Positions 15,771 through 23,647 are shown, numbered from the stretch's first letter. The stretch is 52,054 bases of DNA from Sphaerochaetaceae bacterium (GCA_028532915.1 JAQQAI010000037.1:1-52054), one strand, 5' to 3'. Notes: generated by a model not told the origin, from the sequence alone. Numbers and translations are program-made.

Positions 15771-16826
15771 TCAGATTCTATTCTGATAATCATTATCGAT
15801 TTCAAATTCCCAGAACGCTATACGTTCTCTCTTGTGGGAATAAGAGATGAAAATCCTGTTTCCGCGATGAGTTATCGCGGGGTAGGAGAATTCTCCATCT
15901 CCGGTATCTAGAGTTCTGATGGTCTTCCATGTCTTTCCGTTGTCTTCTGATACGGCCACAGAGAGAGGAGATCTTTCACCCCAGTTTTTTTTCACAGGAT
16001 TGAAGACCAAAAGCAGAAGACCGTTGTCTATTTTGACGAGATCTATTCCGCTATTATTGTTGGGAAGATCTGTCCGGTATGCATATGACCATGTCTTCCC
16101 GAAATCTTCGGAATCACTTCTGTAGATATTTCCTTCCGAAGAACGCAGGAGCATATGAACGTGCCCAGATTCAGATTCCCACAGGGTCGGCTGGATCACT
16201 CCCCGACCGTAAAAAGACTGCTCACTTACGGGAATACGTTTCTGAGATTCAGTCACCTTTACCTGATTTTCATCGTAGATGAGATCTTTGATACTCACGA
16301 GAGAACTTTTTCTCCAGGTTCGTCCTTCATCCCTGCTGAGATCAACAAAAGCATGCCAGATTCCGTTTTCTTTCGAAGCCGGCGCTGCGATATCTCCGTT
16401 GGATAACCGTATCGGCTTGTTCCTTACCGGTCCCCGGCCTCCATTATCTTCAGGAACTAGAATCTGTGAAGCAGAGAAAGTCTTCCCTCCGTCCTCTGAT
16501 ATACAGTAATAAGTCTGCCATTCATTGATCTTTTTTCCCACTTTGTAGAAAAGTATCACCTGTTCATCAGAAAGAGAGAAAAGAACCGGATTCCAATGAG
16601 GTTGATCTATATGATCTTCGATAGCAGTGATTGAGGACCATTTCCCCCTTTCTTTTCTTGTATGGTAGATCCTTACATCCTTACTTCCTTCTGCTGAACC
16701 AGAGAACCATGCAACGATGACTGAACCATCTGTAAGGCACAGATTTGTAGAAGCATGGACGAACTGTGTTCCATTAGGTCTTTCAATAAATTCTTTTCGT
16801 TCCATCAGTATAAGAGGTTTTTTCAT
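15771..16826 (-). CDS. BNR/Asp-box (sialidase-like) six-bladed propeller protein, cytoplasmic
   Basis: Sialidase-superfamily beta-propeller of the BNR_2 type. Four Asp-boxes (S-x-D-x-G-x-T-F/W) stand at residues 110-117, 164-171, 239-246 and 293-300. A G-P-V-R-N-K-P-I-R segment near 132-140 and W/FSGSAEGS near 40-47 match exo-sialidase-like proteins of this group. It has no signal peptide, so unlike secreted sialidases it should work inside the cell, on something the TctCBA system brings in. It is the first gene of the operon, with its own promoter (16886-16913) and a palindromic site at 16859-16881 downstream of iclR. Together with the DapA-family aldolase it suggests release and cleavage of a sialic-acid-like or other ulosonic acid. 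A non-sialic substrate remains fully possible. Confidence 0.82.
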   Translation of the reverse strand: MKKPLILMERKEFIERPNGTQFVHASTNLCLTDGSVIVAWFSGSAEGSKDVRIYHTRKERGKWSSITAIEDHIDQPHWNPVLFSLSDEQVILFYKVGKKINEWQTYYCISEDGGKTFSASQILVPEDNGGRGPVRNKPIRLSNGDIAAPASKENGIWHAFVDLSRDEGRTWRKSSLVSIKDLIYDENQVKVTESQKRIPVSEQSFYGRGVIQPTLWESESGHVHMLLRSSEGNIYRSDSEDFGKTWSYAYRTDLPNNNSGIDLVKIDNGLLLLVFNPVKKNWGERSPLSVAVSEDNGKTWKTIRTLDTGDGEFSYPAITHRGNRIFISYSHKRERIAFWEFEIDNDYQNRI

Positions 16827-16858
16827 AAGCAGTGTTCAGTTCCCTAAGTAGAGATTAT

Positions 16859-16881
16859 ATATATGAACTAAGTTCCTATAT
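16859..16881. promoter_or_regulatory. Palindromic operator candidate for the IclR regulator
   Basis: GAACT-A-AGTTC (16865-16875) is a perfect palindrome that extends to ATATA and TATAT outer arms with a single mismatch, giving 10 of 11 paired positions over 16859-16881. It covers about +1 to +20 of the promoter at 16886-16913, the classical position for a repressor. The adjacent iclR gene makes IclR the obvious candidate. Confidence 0.6.
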
Positions 16882-16885
16882 CGGT

Positions 16886-16913
16886 ATAATAACATGCATT
16901 TCCCATATGTCAA
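16886..16913 (-). promoter_or_regulatory. Promoter of the BNR-TctCBA-aldolase operon
   Basis: On the minus strand, TTGACA (16913-16908), a 16-bp spacer and TATTAT (16891-16886) lie between the iclR stop and the BNR gene. The operon can thus be transcribed separately from iclR. Confidence 0.6.
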
Positions 16914-16921
16914 CAGGATTT

Positions 16922-17686
16922 TTAATCTGAGTAGCCGAATATGTGGGAGATTTCTTTTGTTGCTGTGAGAACTTTTTCGGAGATCTCCTCGATCTTTTTT
17001 TCATTGATTTTCTGAGCAAGGCCGAGAACGCTCAGTGATGCGATGACTTTCCCGTCAGAATTAAAAATAGGGGAGGCTATAGAGCGGATCATCTCATCAT
17101 GTTCGGCATTGCTTACCGCATACCCGCGTTTTCGTATTGCATCAAGGTCTGCGAGAAGGGCGGACCTGTCACTTTTGGTGCTTTTTGTAAAAGATATGAG
17201 TTTCCTGTCGAGGATCTGTTCTATCTCTTCAGGCTGCAGAAAGGCGAGAATCGCCTTACCTGCTCCGGTAGCATACAGCGGGGCGGAGATACCTACTGAG
17301 ACAGGATATTTGAAATGATGCCAGTACCAGTTGCCCGATTCGACACTCTCTATGGGAAGGACCTCTCCGTGAGCCATGATCCCCAGATGCACCGTGAGAT
17401 CTAGAGATTCGTGAAGAGAATTCATGAAAGGTCTGCAGATATCCCTGATCTCCAGAGATGCTCTTGCAGCACTCCCGAGTTCAATGAGTCTGTTACCTAA
17501 CTTGTATCTGTTGGTCTCTTTCTCTTTTCTGATAAACTGTTCAGCTTCAAGAGTATGTAGGGTCTTTGACAGAGTACTTTTCGGCAGCTCATAGAGTCTT
17601 ATCAGTTCATTGAAACTGAGAGACCCATGCTCTTCCAGAAGACTTAAGATCTTAGCCGCCTTGACGATCGAGTTCACTAATTCCAT
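16922..17686 (-). CDS. IclR-family transcriptional regulator
   Basis: Residues 5-65 form the IclR winged helix (VKAAKILSLLEEHGSLSFNE, LPKSTLSKTLHTLE). Residues 75-250 form the C-terminal effector domain, with GHxGIM-like VHLGIMAHGEVLPI, SAPLYATGAGKAILAF and the closing GYAVSNAEHDEMIRSIASPI and ASLSVLG motifs. The length of 254 aa is standard. These regulators sense small carboxylates or aromatic acids. The gene lies directly upstream of the BNR-TctCBA-aldolase operon on the same strand and has its own promoter at 17750-17778; the palindrome at 16859-16881 is its most likely target. The start is ATG 17686, with a weak AGAGGAA further upstream than usual. Confidence 0.93.
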   Translation of the reverse strand: MELVNSIVKAAKILSLLEEHGSLSFNELIRLYELPKSTLSKTLHTLEAEQFIRKEKETNRYKLGNRLIELGSAARASLEIRDICRPFMNSLHESLDLTVHLGIMAHGEVLPIESVESGNWYWHHFKYPVSVGISAPLYATGAGKAILAFLQPEEIEQILDRKLISFTKSTKSDRSALLADLDAIRKRGYAVSNAEHDEMIRSIASPIFNSDGKVIASLSVLGLAQKINEKKIEEISEKVLTATKEISHIFGYSD

Positions 17687-17749
17687 GTTAAATACCCGAT
17701 AATTCCTCTTATGTATGATGTAATTGAAACGAAAGCTCTCATCGCGATT

Positions 17750-17778
17750 ATTCTAAGAGATAATAATGTATTAATCAA
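17750..17778 (-). promoter_or_regulatory. Promoter of iclR
   Basis: TTGATT (17778-17773), 17-bp spacer and TAGAAT (17755-17750) on the minus strand, about 60 bp ahead of the iclR start. Confidence 0.5.
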
Positions 17779-17794
17779 TTGATAATCTTGACAG

Positions 17795-18238
17795 CTAGAA
17801 TCTGTTGAAGATAGTTTCGACTACGGCGTCTTTGGCCTCATTCGCTTTCTTCAGAAGTTCCTGTTTGACAGACTGCTCAATGAGAAATCTCTCCATCTCC
17901 TGGGTGTTTTCTCTCAGAGCAAGATACTCTAGTGCACTCATATCGGTCTTCCAGTTAACCTTACTGATGTCGGGAAAATAGGAGGTGATGACTTTCAGTA
18001 CTTCGACATTCGTGGAAAATCGTGCGGCGATCATCAGAACAGTATCTCCGCCTGCGATGACTCTGTCGATGTCGCTCCCTCCTGAAAGTTCGGTTATAAT
18101 GAAAGAATCTACCGCCTGAGGATCATCGATGTTTGCTCTCAGGTAGTTGTAGGCTTCAATGTCTTCCTGCGTGGTAGACATGCATCCGGAGAGTGATATG
18201 GCCATTGCTGCCATTACTAAGAGTAATGTTCTTTTCAT
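17795..18238 (-). CDS. Small lipoprotein with ankyrin-like repeats
   Basis: A lipoprotein signal is evident: MKRTLLLVMAAMAISLSGC, with the lipobox LSGC and the acylated cysteine at residue 19 of this start. ATG 18238 is chosen since AAGGA lies 9 nt before it; ATG 18247 is almost on top of that ribosome site. The mature part has ankyrin-like helical repeats, for example GGDTVLMIAARFSTNVEVLK and KTDMSALEYLALRENTQEM, without a recognised enzyme motif. It is probably anchored to the cytoplasmic or outer membrane on the periplasmic side. It has no evident link to its neighbours, and its function is unknown. Confidence 0.8.
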   Translation of the reverse strand: MKRTLLLVMAAMAISLSGCMSTTQEDIEAYNYLRANIDDPQAVDSFIITELSGGSDIDRVIAGGDTVLMIAARFSTNVEVLKVITSYFPDISKVNWKTDMSALEYLALRENTQEMERFLIEQSVKQELLKKANEAKDAVVETIFNRF

Positions 18239-18302
18239 TGTCTTCATTCCTTGTTTGTTTTGTTGGTATAACTATAAAATACCTTTTATCTACACGCAAT
18301 GA

Positions 18303-18443
18303 TTAAGAATTGATTATGACGGCATTAAAGGTTTCACACCTTATGGTCGTTTTATATCTGAAAACATTGAAGATTTTAGTACGCAACTGTTATCATGGGT
18401 AAAGAGCGCCGAAAGCAGATATAGAAGATGGGTGCAGGAATAG
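18303..18443 (+). pseudogene. C-terminal fragment of a degraded gene
   Basis: A frame without any start codon opens after TGA 18300-18302 and runs 46 codons to TAG 18441-18443, reading IDYDGIKGFTPYGRFISENI and then EDFSTQLLSWVKSAESRYRR. The composition is clearly protein-like and the stop lies 10 nt before the maturase start, as for the last codons of a co-transcribed gene. The rest of the gene is missing, since a lipoprotein gene on the other strand begins 65 nt upstream. A lost sulfatase would suit the context, but I cannot identify the family. Confidence 0.5.
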
Positions 18444-18453
18444 GGAGAATTAT

Positions 18454-19728
18454 GTGACTACAAATATTACTAAACACGTCCAATATCCGTTCAACATGAT
18501 GGCTAAACCTATCGGTCCTCTATGCAATCTGGATTGTGAGTATTGCTATTATCTGAAAAAAGAAAAGCTGTTTTCTCATTGTGGCCGCAGTGAGTTCAGA
18601 ATGTCAGATGAAGTTCTCCGGCGGTACATTCAGCAGTATATCGCTTCTCAGCCCGAGAATACACCCGAGGTGATTTTCGGATGGCAGGGGGGAGAGCCCA
18701 CGTTGCTGGGGGTGGAATACTTCGAGAAGGTCCTGCGTCTTCAGAAAAAGTATAATCAGAGAAATATCGTGATCAGAAATGCTCTTCAGACCAACGGAAC
18801 TCTTATCACCGATGAGATGGCCCGGTTCTTCAAGAATAATGAGTTTCTTATCGGAGTGAGTATTGACGGACCTGAGAAGCTTCATGACAGATACCGCAAA
18901 GACCGCAGCGGAAAGGGAAGTTTTTCTTCTGTAATGGCAGGTCTGGAGAAGCTTAAAAGATATGATGTCGATTTCAATACACTCACGGTCGTCCAGAATG
19001 ACAATTCGAATTATCCTGTTGAAGTCTATCAGTTTCTGAAAGAGATCGGTTCACGTTACCTTCAGTTCATACCTATCGTCGAACCGCCTTTACCCGCATC
19101 GAAAAGAATCGCAGGAAAACGGAGTGTCGATCCTCTGATGTGGGGAAAGTTCCTCGTATCTGTGTTCCAAAAGTGGATAGCAACTGATATCCACGGAATA
19201 TCCGTCCAGCATTTCGATGTGACTTTGGGTCAGTATCTGAACATGCCGTCAGCGCTCTGTGTCCACAGTAAATATTGCGGAAAGGCTCTTGTTATCGAAC
19301 ATGACGGGAACATATATAACTGTGACCATTTCGTCAATCCTGAAAACTATGCGGGAAACATCATGAAAGATGATCTTGCCGATATCGTCTCCTCTGATAA
19401 ACAGGTCGCATTCGGGATGAACAAATACGATGGACTGCCTCAAGAATGCCTCAAGTGTCCATATTTGCCCCTGTGTTACGGAGGCTGTCAGAAAGACCGG
19501 CTCGTCGGTGGTAAGAACTGGCTGTGTGATGGTTATAGATATTATTATGAGAAAACCTTCCCGGTATTCTCGGCGATGGCACAAGCTGTGAAGTACCACC
19601 GTCTTCCCTCCGAATTCAGAAATTTCTTGAGGTTGACACCCGAGGTGATGAAACAGACAGGCCGGAACGAACCGTGTCCATGCCTGAGCGGAAAGAAATT
19701 CAAAAACTGTCACGGGAAGAACCTTTAG
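18454..19728 (+). CDS. Anaerobic sulfatase-maturating enzyme (radical SAM/SPASM) with C-terminal SEC-C motif
   Basis: Radical-SAM enzyme that converts the active-site cysteine or serine of sulfatases to formylglycine without oxygen. The SAM cluster motif is C24-x3-C28-x2-C31 (PLCNLDCEYCYY), followed by GGEPTL near 80 and QTNGTLI. The SPASM part has the cysteines of ALCVHSKYCGKALVIEHDGN, YNCDHF and ECLKCPYLPLCYGGCQKDR. A SecA-like SEC-C zinc motif (CPC-x8-CH) ends the chain at GRNEPCPCLSGKKFKNCHG. The start is GTG 18454 behind AGGGAGAAT; the ATG at 18452 is out of frame and runs straight into TGA. No sulfatase lies in the window, so the partner must be elsewhere, or was lost with the fragment at 18303-18443. 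Confidence 0.92.
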   Translation: MTTNITKHVQYPFNMMAKPIGPLCNLDCEYCYYLKKEKLFSHCGRSEFRMSDEVLRRYIQQYIASQPENTPEVIFGWQGGEPTLLGVEYFEKVLRLQKKYNQRNIVIRNALQTNGTLITDEMARFFKNNEFLIGVSIDGPEKLHDRYRKDRSGKGSFSSVMAGLEKLKRYDVDFNTLTVVQNDNSNYPVEVYQFLKEIGSRYLQFIPIVEPPLPASKRIAGKRSVDPLMWGKFLVSVFQKWIATDIHGISVQHFDVTLGQYLNMPSALCVHSKYCGKALVIEHDGNIYNCDHFVNPENYAGNIMKDDLADIVSSDKQVAFGMNKYDGLPQECLKCPYLPLCYGGCQKDRLVGGKNWLCDGYRYYYEKTFPVFSAMAQAVKYHRLPSEFRNFLRLTPEVMKQTGRNEPCPCLSGKKFKNCHGKNL

Positions 19729-19781
19729 GAGAAAGCCGGGCCGGTCAAAATCGCTGCGCTATAACAGGTGAAGACAAGAAA

Positions 19782-19809
19782 GCCGCCGCAGTCTTTCATC
19801 TGCGGCGGC
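19782..19809 (-). terminator. Terminator of the ABC importer operon
   Basis: GCCGCCGCAG (19782-19791) and CTGCGGCGGC (19800-19809) form a perfect 10-bp GC-rich stem with an 8-nt loop. On the minus strand TTTCTTGTCTT follows, so it ends the importer operon; it may also stop read-through from the maturase gene on the plus strand. Confidence 0.8.
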
Positions 19810-19840
19810 AGCCGTTGTGAACGTCATTCCTCAATTTAGA

Positions 19841-20935
19841 CTATTCAGTCTTGTACACCAGAACGAGGCCTGATCTCTGGTATACCTGGGCAATCTCAAG
19901 GAGGTCCATCCCTGCAGCTTTAGCTGCGATGAGGTTTGAGACCCAGGTTACACCGAAATCTACCTGGCCTGTATATACGGCAGTGGTTTCGCCGATATCA
20001 CCACCGCCGGGAATGATAGTCACGTTCAATCCGACTTCATCGTAATAACCTTTATCGAGAGCAACATAATAGCCCATGAACTGAGCCTGGGGGAGCCATT
20101 TCAGCTGGACGCTGACGTCTGCTTTTTCGACATCGAATGAACCTTCTGACGCCATAGCCTCTTCCCAGTAGGAAGAATCTCTGATGTCATCAAGTTCCAT
20201 AGCTTCGAGGGCTTTTGCAGCAACAGAGTCTTCGAGTTTGATGTACGTCTTTGCGAGAGAGAGAGTCTGAGCCATGGCATCTTCGTCGATTTCACCATAG
20301 GAGGTCACCGTGTTTCCTTCGGTGTCGGTTTCTACCAGTTTCTTCACTTCACCGGCCATATATGCCTGGTGTTCCGGGGATACTGATGAGCCGTAATTGA
20401 AGACGATTTCGGCAGCTTCTTCAGGATTCGCACATGCATATTCCCATCCTTTCATTGAAGCATAGATGAATGCTTTCACTGTTTCAGGATTTTCTGCTGC
20501 GAATTCAGCTTTGGTGAAAAGGTTATCCTCCAGCATAGCGACACCTTCATCATTCATGTCGATGAAAGATACATCTTCTCCATAGCCGTAGCCGCCGTCG
20601 TAACTGTTCTTTACGAGTCCAAGCTCGTTATAGGTCATAGCTGAAGCAAGCAGGATTGAATCATCATCGAATCCGTCCATATCGAAAGCCTGACTCAGAT
20701 ATGAGGTGGGCAGATCATATTTTGTCAGCAATGCGAGAACCTCATATTCATTACCGAGTCCCCAGTTACCAACCTGACCTTTTGTGGCCGCATCTGTGAG
20801 AATCGATTCTACCGATGCATCCGCTGCATAATAAGAAAATTCCTCGACTGTTTCGGATTCCCCGCCTGCAAAAACACTCGAGACGACTGTCAGAAGCAAC
20901 ACCAAAAGAAATACACTTTTGTTCAAATTTTTCAT
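19841..20935 (-). CDS. ABC transporter substrate-binding protein, NMT1/THI5-like, circularly permuted
   Basis: Exported receptor of the ABC importer encoded upstream. A signal peptide (residues 1-24, ending VSSVFAGG) is followed by what is normally the second part of an NMT1/THI5-type protein: VGNWGLGNEYEVLALLTKY at 55-73, AFDMDGFDDDSILLASAMTY at 83-102, and the helical PETVKAFIYASMKGWEYACA region at 150-169. Only then, from residue 272 to the end, comes the family's usual N-terminal lobe: VSVQLKWLPQAQFMGYYVAL, DKGYYDEVGLNVTIIPGGGD, VDFGVTWVSNLIAAKAAG and QVYQRSGLVLVYKTE. The chain stops exactly where a normal homologue would cross into the second lobe. Frame and length (364 aa) are intact, so this reads as a circular permutation and not a deletion. 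Gene order suggests pyrimidines or their breakdown products as ligands. Confidence 0.88.
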   Translation of the reverse strand: MKNLNKSVFLLVLLLTVVSSVFAGGESETVEEFSYYAADASVESILTDAATKGQVGNWGLGNEYEVLALLTKYDLPTSYLSQAFDMDGFDDDSILLASAMTYNELGLVKNSYDGGYGYGEDVSFIDMNDEGVAMLEDNLFTKAEFAAENPETVKAFIYASMKGWEYACANPEEAAEIVFNYGSSVSPEHQAYMAGEVKKLVETDTEGNTVTSYGEIDEDAMAQTLSLAKTYIKLEDSVAAKALEAMELDDIRDSSYWEEAMASEGSFDVEKADVSVQLKWLPQAQFMGYYVALDKGYYDEVGLNVTIIPGGGDIGETTAVYTGQVDFGVTWVSNLIAAKAAGMDLLEIAQVYQRSGLVLVYKTE

Positions 20936-20985
20936 ACTCTTCTCCCTTAAAAAGATTTGTTATATGTGAATTGAATGTTTTCCAT

Positions 20986-21780
20986 TCAAGGACGACCTTT
21001 CATACTTGCTCTTTCAACTGCCAGAAGGATCAAATACATCGTGACTCCTATCACTATCGCGGCGACTATATAGGCCCAGGCGGTAGCATATTGCGCCAAT
21101 ACGATATTTTCCCTTATCTGCCTTCCGACTCCTATGATGTATTCTGCGAAATATTCGCTCACCATCGCGCTGATGACACTTGCAGGAACACTGACTCTCA
21201 GCGCGGTGAAGATGTAGGGGACACTGTTGGGAACTTTCAGCTTCAGAAATATCGTTCCTTTGGAGGCAGCAAATGATTTCATCAGATCTTCCGAGAAGGG
21301 TTTTAATTCCGTAAATCCCCGGTAGGCGTTCACGCTCATCGAAACAGTACAGGTGATCATAACGACAAGCGTCTTCGCCAGCATGCTTCTCACATTGGGA
21401 TCTCTTGAGAAATCCTTGGTCAGATTGTTCAGGATAGGGGCGATCGCAATGATCGGGATGGCATTGAACGAGGAGACGACCGCAAGCCCTCCCGTACCCC
21501 ATTTCGGAAATGCCGATGCTATGATGGCCAGCAGATAGCCGAGAAGAGACCCCATGAGAAGTCCTCCCAGAGCAACAGTGACAGTTGCCTTCATATTGAT
21601 AAGAATCTTGCCGATGTTCTCCACGATGATATTGAAGATCCTTCCCGGAAGTGGGAGTGTGAATGTGTCTGCATCGATCATCCTGTGAAGCAGCTGCGAC
21701 TGCCAGAGTATGATGACTGCAAGTCCCAGCAGCAATGGAAGGACTACCGATGATAATCTGCTTCTATTGTGTTTATCCAT
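20986..21780 (-). CDS. ABC transporter permease (NMT1/SsuC-type), subunit 2
   Basis: Inner-membrane permease of the binding-protein-dependent type, with about six hydrophobic helices. The EAA-like coupling loop reads MKSFAASKGTIFLKLKVPNS followed by VPYIFTALRVSVPASVISAM around residues 165-205. The 264-aa length is typical. It is 6 nt downstream of the other permease gene, so the importer has a heterodimeric membrane part, as in several pyrimidine, thiamine-precursor and riboflavin importers that use NMT1-type receptors. The receptor gene follows 50 nt downstream. Confidence 0.92.
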   Translation of the reverse strand: MDKHNRSRLSSVVLPLLLGLAVIILWQSQLLHRMIDADTFTLPLPGRIFNIIVENIGKILINMKATVTVALGGLLMGSLLGYLLAIIASAFPKWGTGGLAVVSSFNAIPIIAIAPILNNLTKDFSRDPNVRSMLAKTLVVMITCTVSMSVNAYRGFTELKPFSEDLMKSFAASKGTIFLKLKVPNSVPYIFTALRVSVPASVISAMVSEYFAEYIIGVGRQIRENIVLAQYATAWAYIVAAIVIGVTMYLILLAVERASMKGRP

Positions 21781-21786
21781 AGTCGT

Positions 21787-22605
21787 TCACCTCGCTCCTT
21801 TAGCTCTTTCATGGGGTGAGAAGATCTTTTCGGCAAAGGACATCAGCTTGTAGCTGAGAATCCCGACAGTTGCGCTGAAGAACACGATCTGCCAGAATAC
21901 ATAGATCGACATGGCATGCTTGAGCGACTGGGAAAGCATCGTACCGAGCCCGGCTCCACCCTGCAGGGTGTCGACAAGAATCGATGCGGTGATCGCCATG
22001 GGGGCGGCGATCTTCAGTCCCGAAAAGATATAGGGGATGCTTGTCGGAATAAGCAGTTTCGTATAAATGTTCCAGTTGCTCGCCGCGAGCGACCGCATCA
22101 GATCATATTTCTCTTTTTCCACCGACTTGAGTCCGTCGAGCATATTCGTCGCAACCGGATAGAACGTGAGTATCGCAGCGATGATTATCCTGCTTTTATT
22201 GATGTCCTGTGTGATGGCGAGGACTATCGGAGCCATTCCCAGTATAGGAATCATCTGAATCATCATCAGATATGGAAAAGTCGCTTTCTCTACGGTAATG
22301 AACCTGTGCATCGCAAGTGCCAGAAGAAATCCTGCGCCGGCACCGTAGAGAAATCCTATGCCGGCACGAAGCAGTGTGATACCGGCATTGGTGATGACGA
22401 TCTGAAAAGCAGTCTGCTTATTGCTCACCATCTTGTCACTGAATACCGATTCGACGATCTGACTCAGATGAGGCAGAACGTTCTGCGGGGACCGCTTCGT
22501 CTTCTCCACGACACTCGCCCCGATCTCCCACACGATGATCAGTGCGATGATCCACACGATAATCACAAGTTTATCTGTCAATGAATTTTTCCGGGCCTCT
22601 GTCAT
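21787..22605 (-). CDS. ABC transporter permease (NMT1/SsuC-type), subunit 1
   Basis: Second permease, 272 aa, with a cytoplasmic N-terminus and about six membrane helices. The coupling loop reads MRSLAASNWNIYTKLLIPTS then IPYIFSGLKIAAPMAITASI around residues 180-218. It is clearly homologous to, but diverged from, the neighbouring permease at 20986-21780. The start overlaps the ATPase gene stop (ATGA), so the two are translationally coupled. Confidence 0.92.
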   Translation of the reverse strand: MTEARKNSLTDKLVIIVWIIALIIVWEIGASVVEKTKRSPQNVLPHLSQIVESVFSDKMVSNKQTAFQIVITNAGITLLRAGIGFLYGAGAGFLLALAMHRFITVEKATFPYLMMIQMIPILGMAPIVLAITQDINKSRIIIAAILTFYPVATNMLDGLKSVEKEKYDLMRSLAASNWNIYTKLLIPTSIPYIFSGLKIAAPMAITASILVDTLQGGAGLGTMLSQSLKHAMSIYVFWQIVFFSATVGILSYKLMSFAEKIFSPHERAKGAR

Positions 22606-23390
22606 TCGTATATTCCTTCAAAACTGTGTCTTACTTTAGAAACAAGCGCTGCAAATTCCGCTGTTTCCCGGATAGCCAGGTCTCTGGGTCTTTTCAGACC
22701 GATGTTCACAACAGCCGATACTCTTCCCGGGTGGGGAGAGAGAACGACGACATCATCTGAGAGAAACACTGATTCCTGTATGTTGTGTGTAACGAACAAG
22801 ATGGTCTTCTTTGTTTTCTGCCAAATGCTCAACAGGTCGATCTGCAGTTTCTCCTTGGTGAACTCATCGAGTGCGGAAAAGGGTTCGTCCATCAGCAGGA
22901 TCTCCGGATCCAGCGCCAGGGCTCTGGCGATTCCGACTCTCTGCTGCATTCCTCCGCTCAACTGGTGAGGATATTTCCTGCCGAATTCTGTAAGACCTAC
23001 GAGCTCAAGTACCTCGTCGACTCTTCTGGTCCTTTCTTCCTTCGGCAGTCCGATTACCTCCATCGGCATGCAGATATTTCTTCTTACCGTTCTCCATTCA
23101 TAGAGAACGGGACTCTGGAACACGATTCCGTACTGCTGACTCAATCTGGTCTCTTTCGGTGTTTTTCCTTTGACCGAGATGATACCGCTGCTTATATCCT
23201 GCAGATCGGCAATAGATCTGAGCAGGGTTGTCTTTCCGCACCCCGAAGGACCGAGAAGAGAGACGAATGAGCCCTCTTTTATCGCTAGATTCACATCCTT
23301 CAGTGCCTGAATATCACCTCCGTTATCTTTATCCGGGAAGTTAACGCATAGTCCTTTAATATTTATTTCCGTCTCGTTAGCGTTTGCCAT
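22602..23390 (-). CDS. ABC transporter ATP-binding protein (SsuB/TauB-type)
   Basis: ATPase of the importer, with Walker A GPSGCGKTT near residue 50, Q-loop VFQSPVLYEWRTV, signature LSGGMQQR, Walker B EILLMDEPFSALD and switch histidine FVTHNIQES. The order and 262-aa length fit the nitrate/sulfonate/taurine ATPase family. Three ATG codons are in a row (23396, 23393, 23390); the last one is best spaced from AAGGA and is used here. It is the first gene of the importer operon. Its upstream region holds the three ACATT-N4-AATGT palindromes shared with the divergent degradation operon. Confidence 0.93.
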   Translation of the reverse strand: MANANETEINIKGLCVNFPDKDNGGDIQALKDVNLAIKEGSFVSLLGPSGCGKTTLLRSIADLQDISSGIISVKGKTPKETRLSQQYGIVFQSPVLYEWRTVRRNICMPMEVIGLPKEERTRRVDEVLELVGLTEFGRKYPHQLSGGMQQRVGIARALALDPEILLMDEPFSALDEFTKEKLQIDLLSIWQKTKKTILFVTHNIQESVFLSDDVVVLSPHPGRVSAVVNIGLKRPRDLAIRETAEFAALVSKVRHSFEGIYE

Positions 23391-23647
23391 CATCATTCCT
23401 TACAAGTTTTTTTCGATACTAGACTCTTGCAATTAATGTGCCATCATTCTTTTTTATTCATATTTTTTGCAGATTCAGAGCTGAAATTCATAGTATAAGG
23501 CGTATTTTTTTCCGAAAAAAACAGGACTGAAAAAAATAAAACGCAATAGGGTAATAATTTAGAGGAGCAAAGAGGTGAGGGCACTAAAAGAGAGAAAAAT
23601 TTTTATGATTTTCGTTATTGTATTGAACAGGAAAAGTCAATAAACCT
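23391..23647. other. AT-rich intergenic region between divergent operons, left part
   Basis: No convincing gene. On the minus strand TATACT (23497-23492) is a possible -10 box for the importer operon, with a T-rich and therefore weak -35 region. On the plus strand GAGGAGCAAAGAG precedes a 22-codon GTG frame at 23575-23643 (a basic and hydrophobic peptide); this might be a leader peptide but is too short to support. Base composition is markedly lower in GC than that of the flanking genes. Confidence 0.4.

Noticed and set aside
19841-20935. Binding-protein rearrangement as a frameshift or pseudogene
   Set aside because: The frame is continuous, with a signal peptide, complete versions of both lobes, a normal ribosome site and an operon terminator behind it. 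An assembly error cannot be excluded without reads, but decay is not supported.
23575-23643. 22-codon GTG frame with GAGGAG upstream, possible leader peptide
   Set aside because: Too short and too biased to separate from chance in AT-rich DNA; no regulatory codons or terminator behind it.
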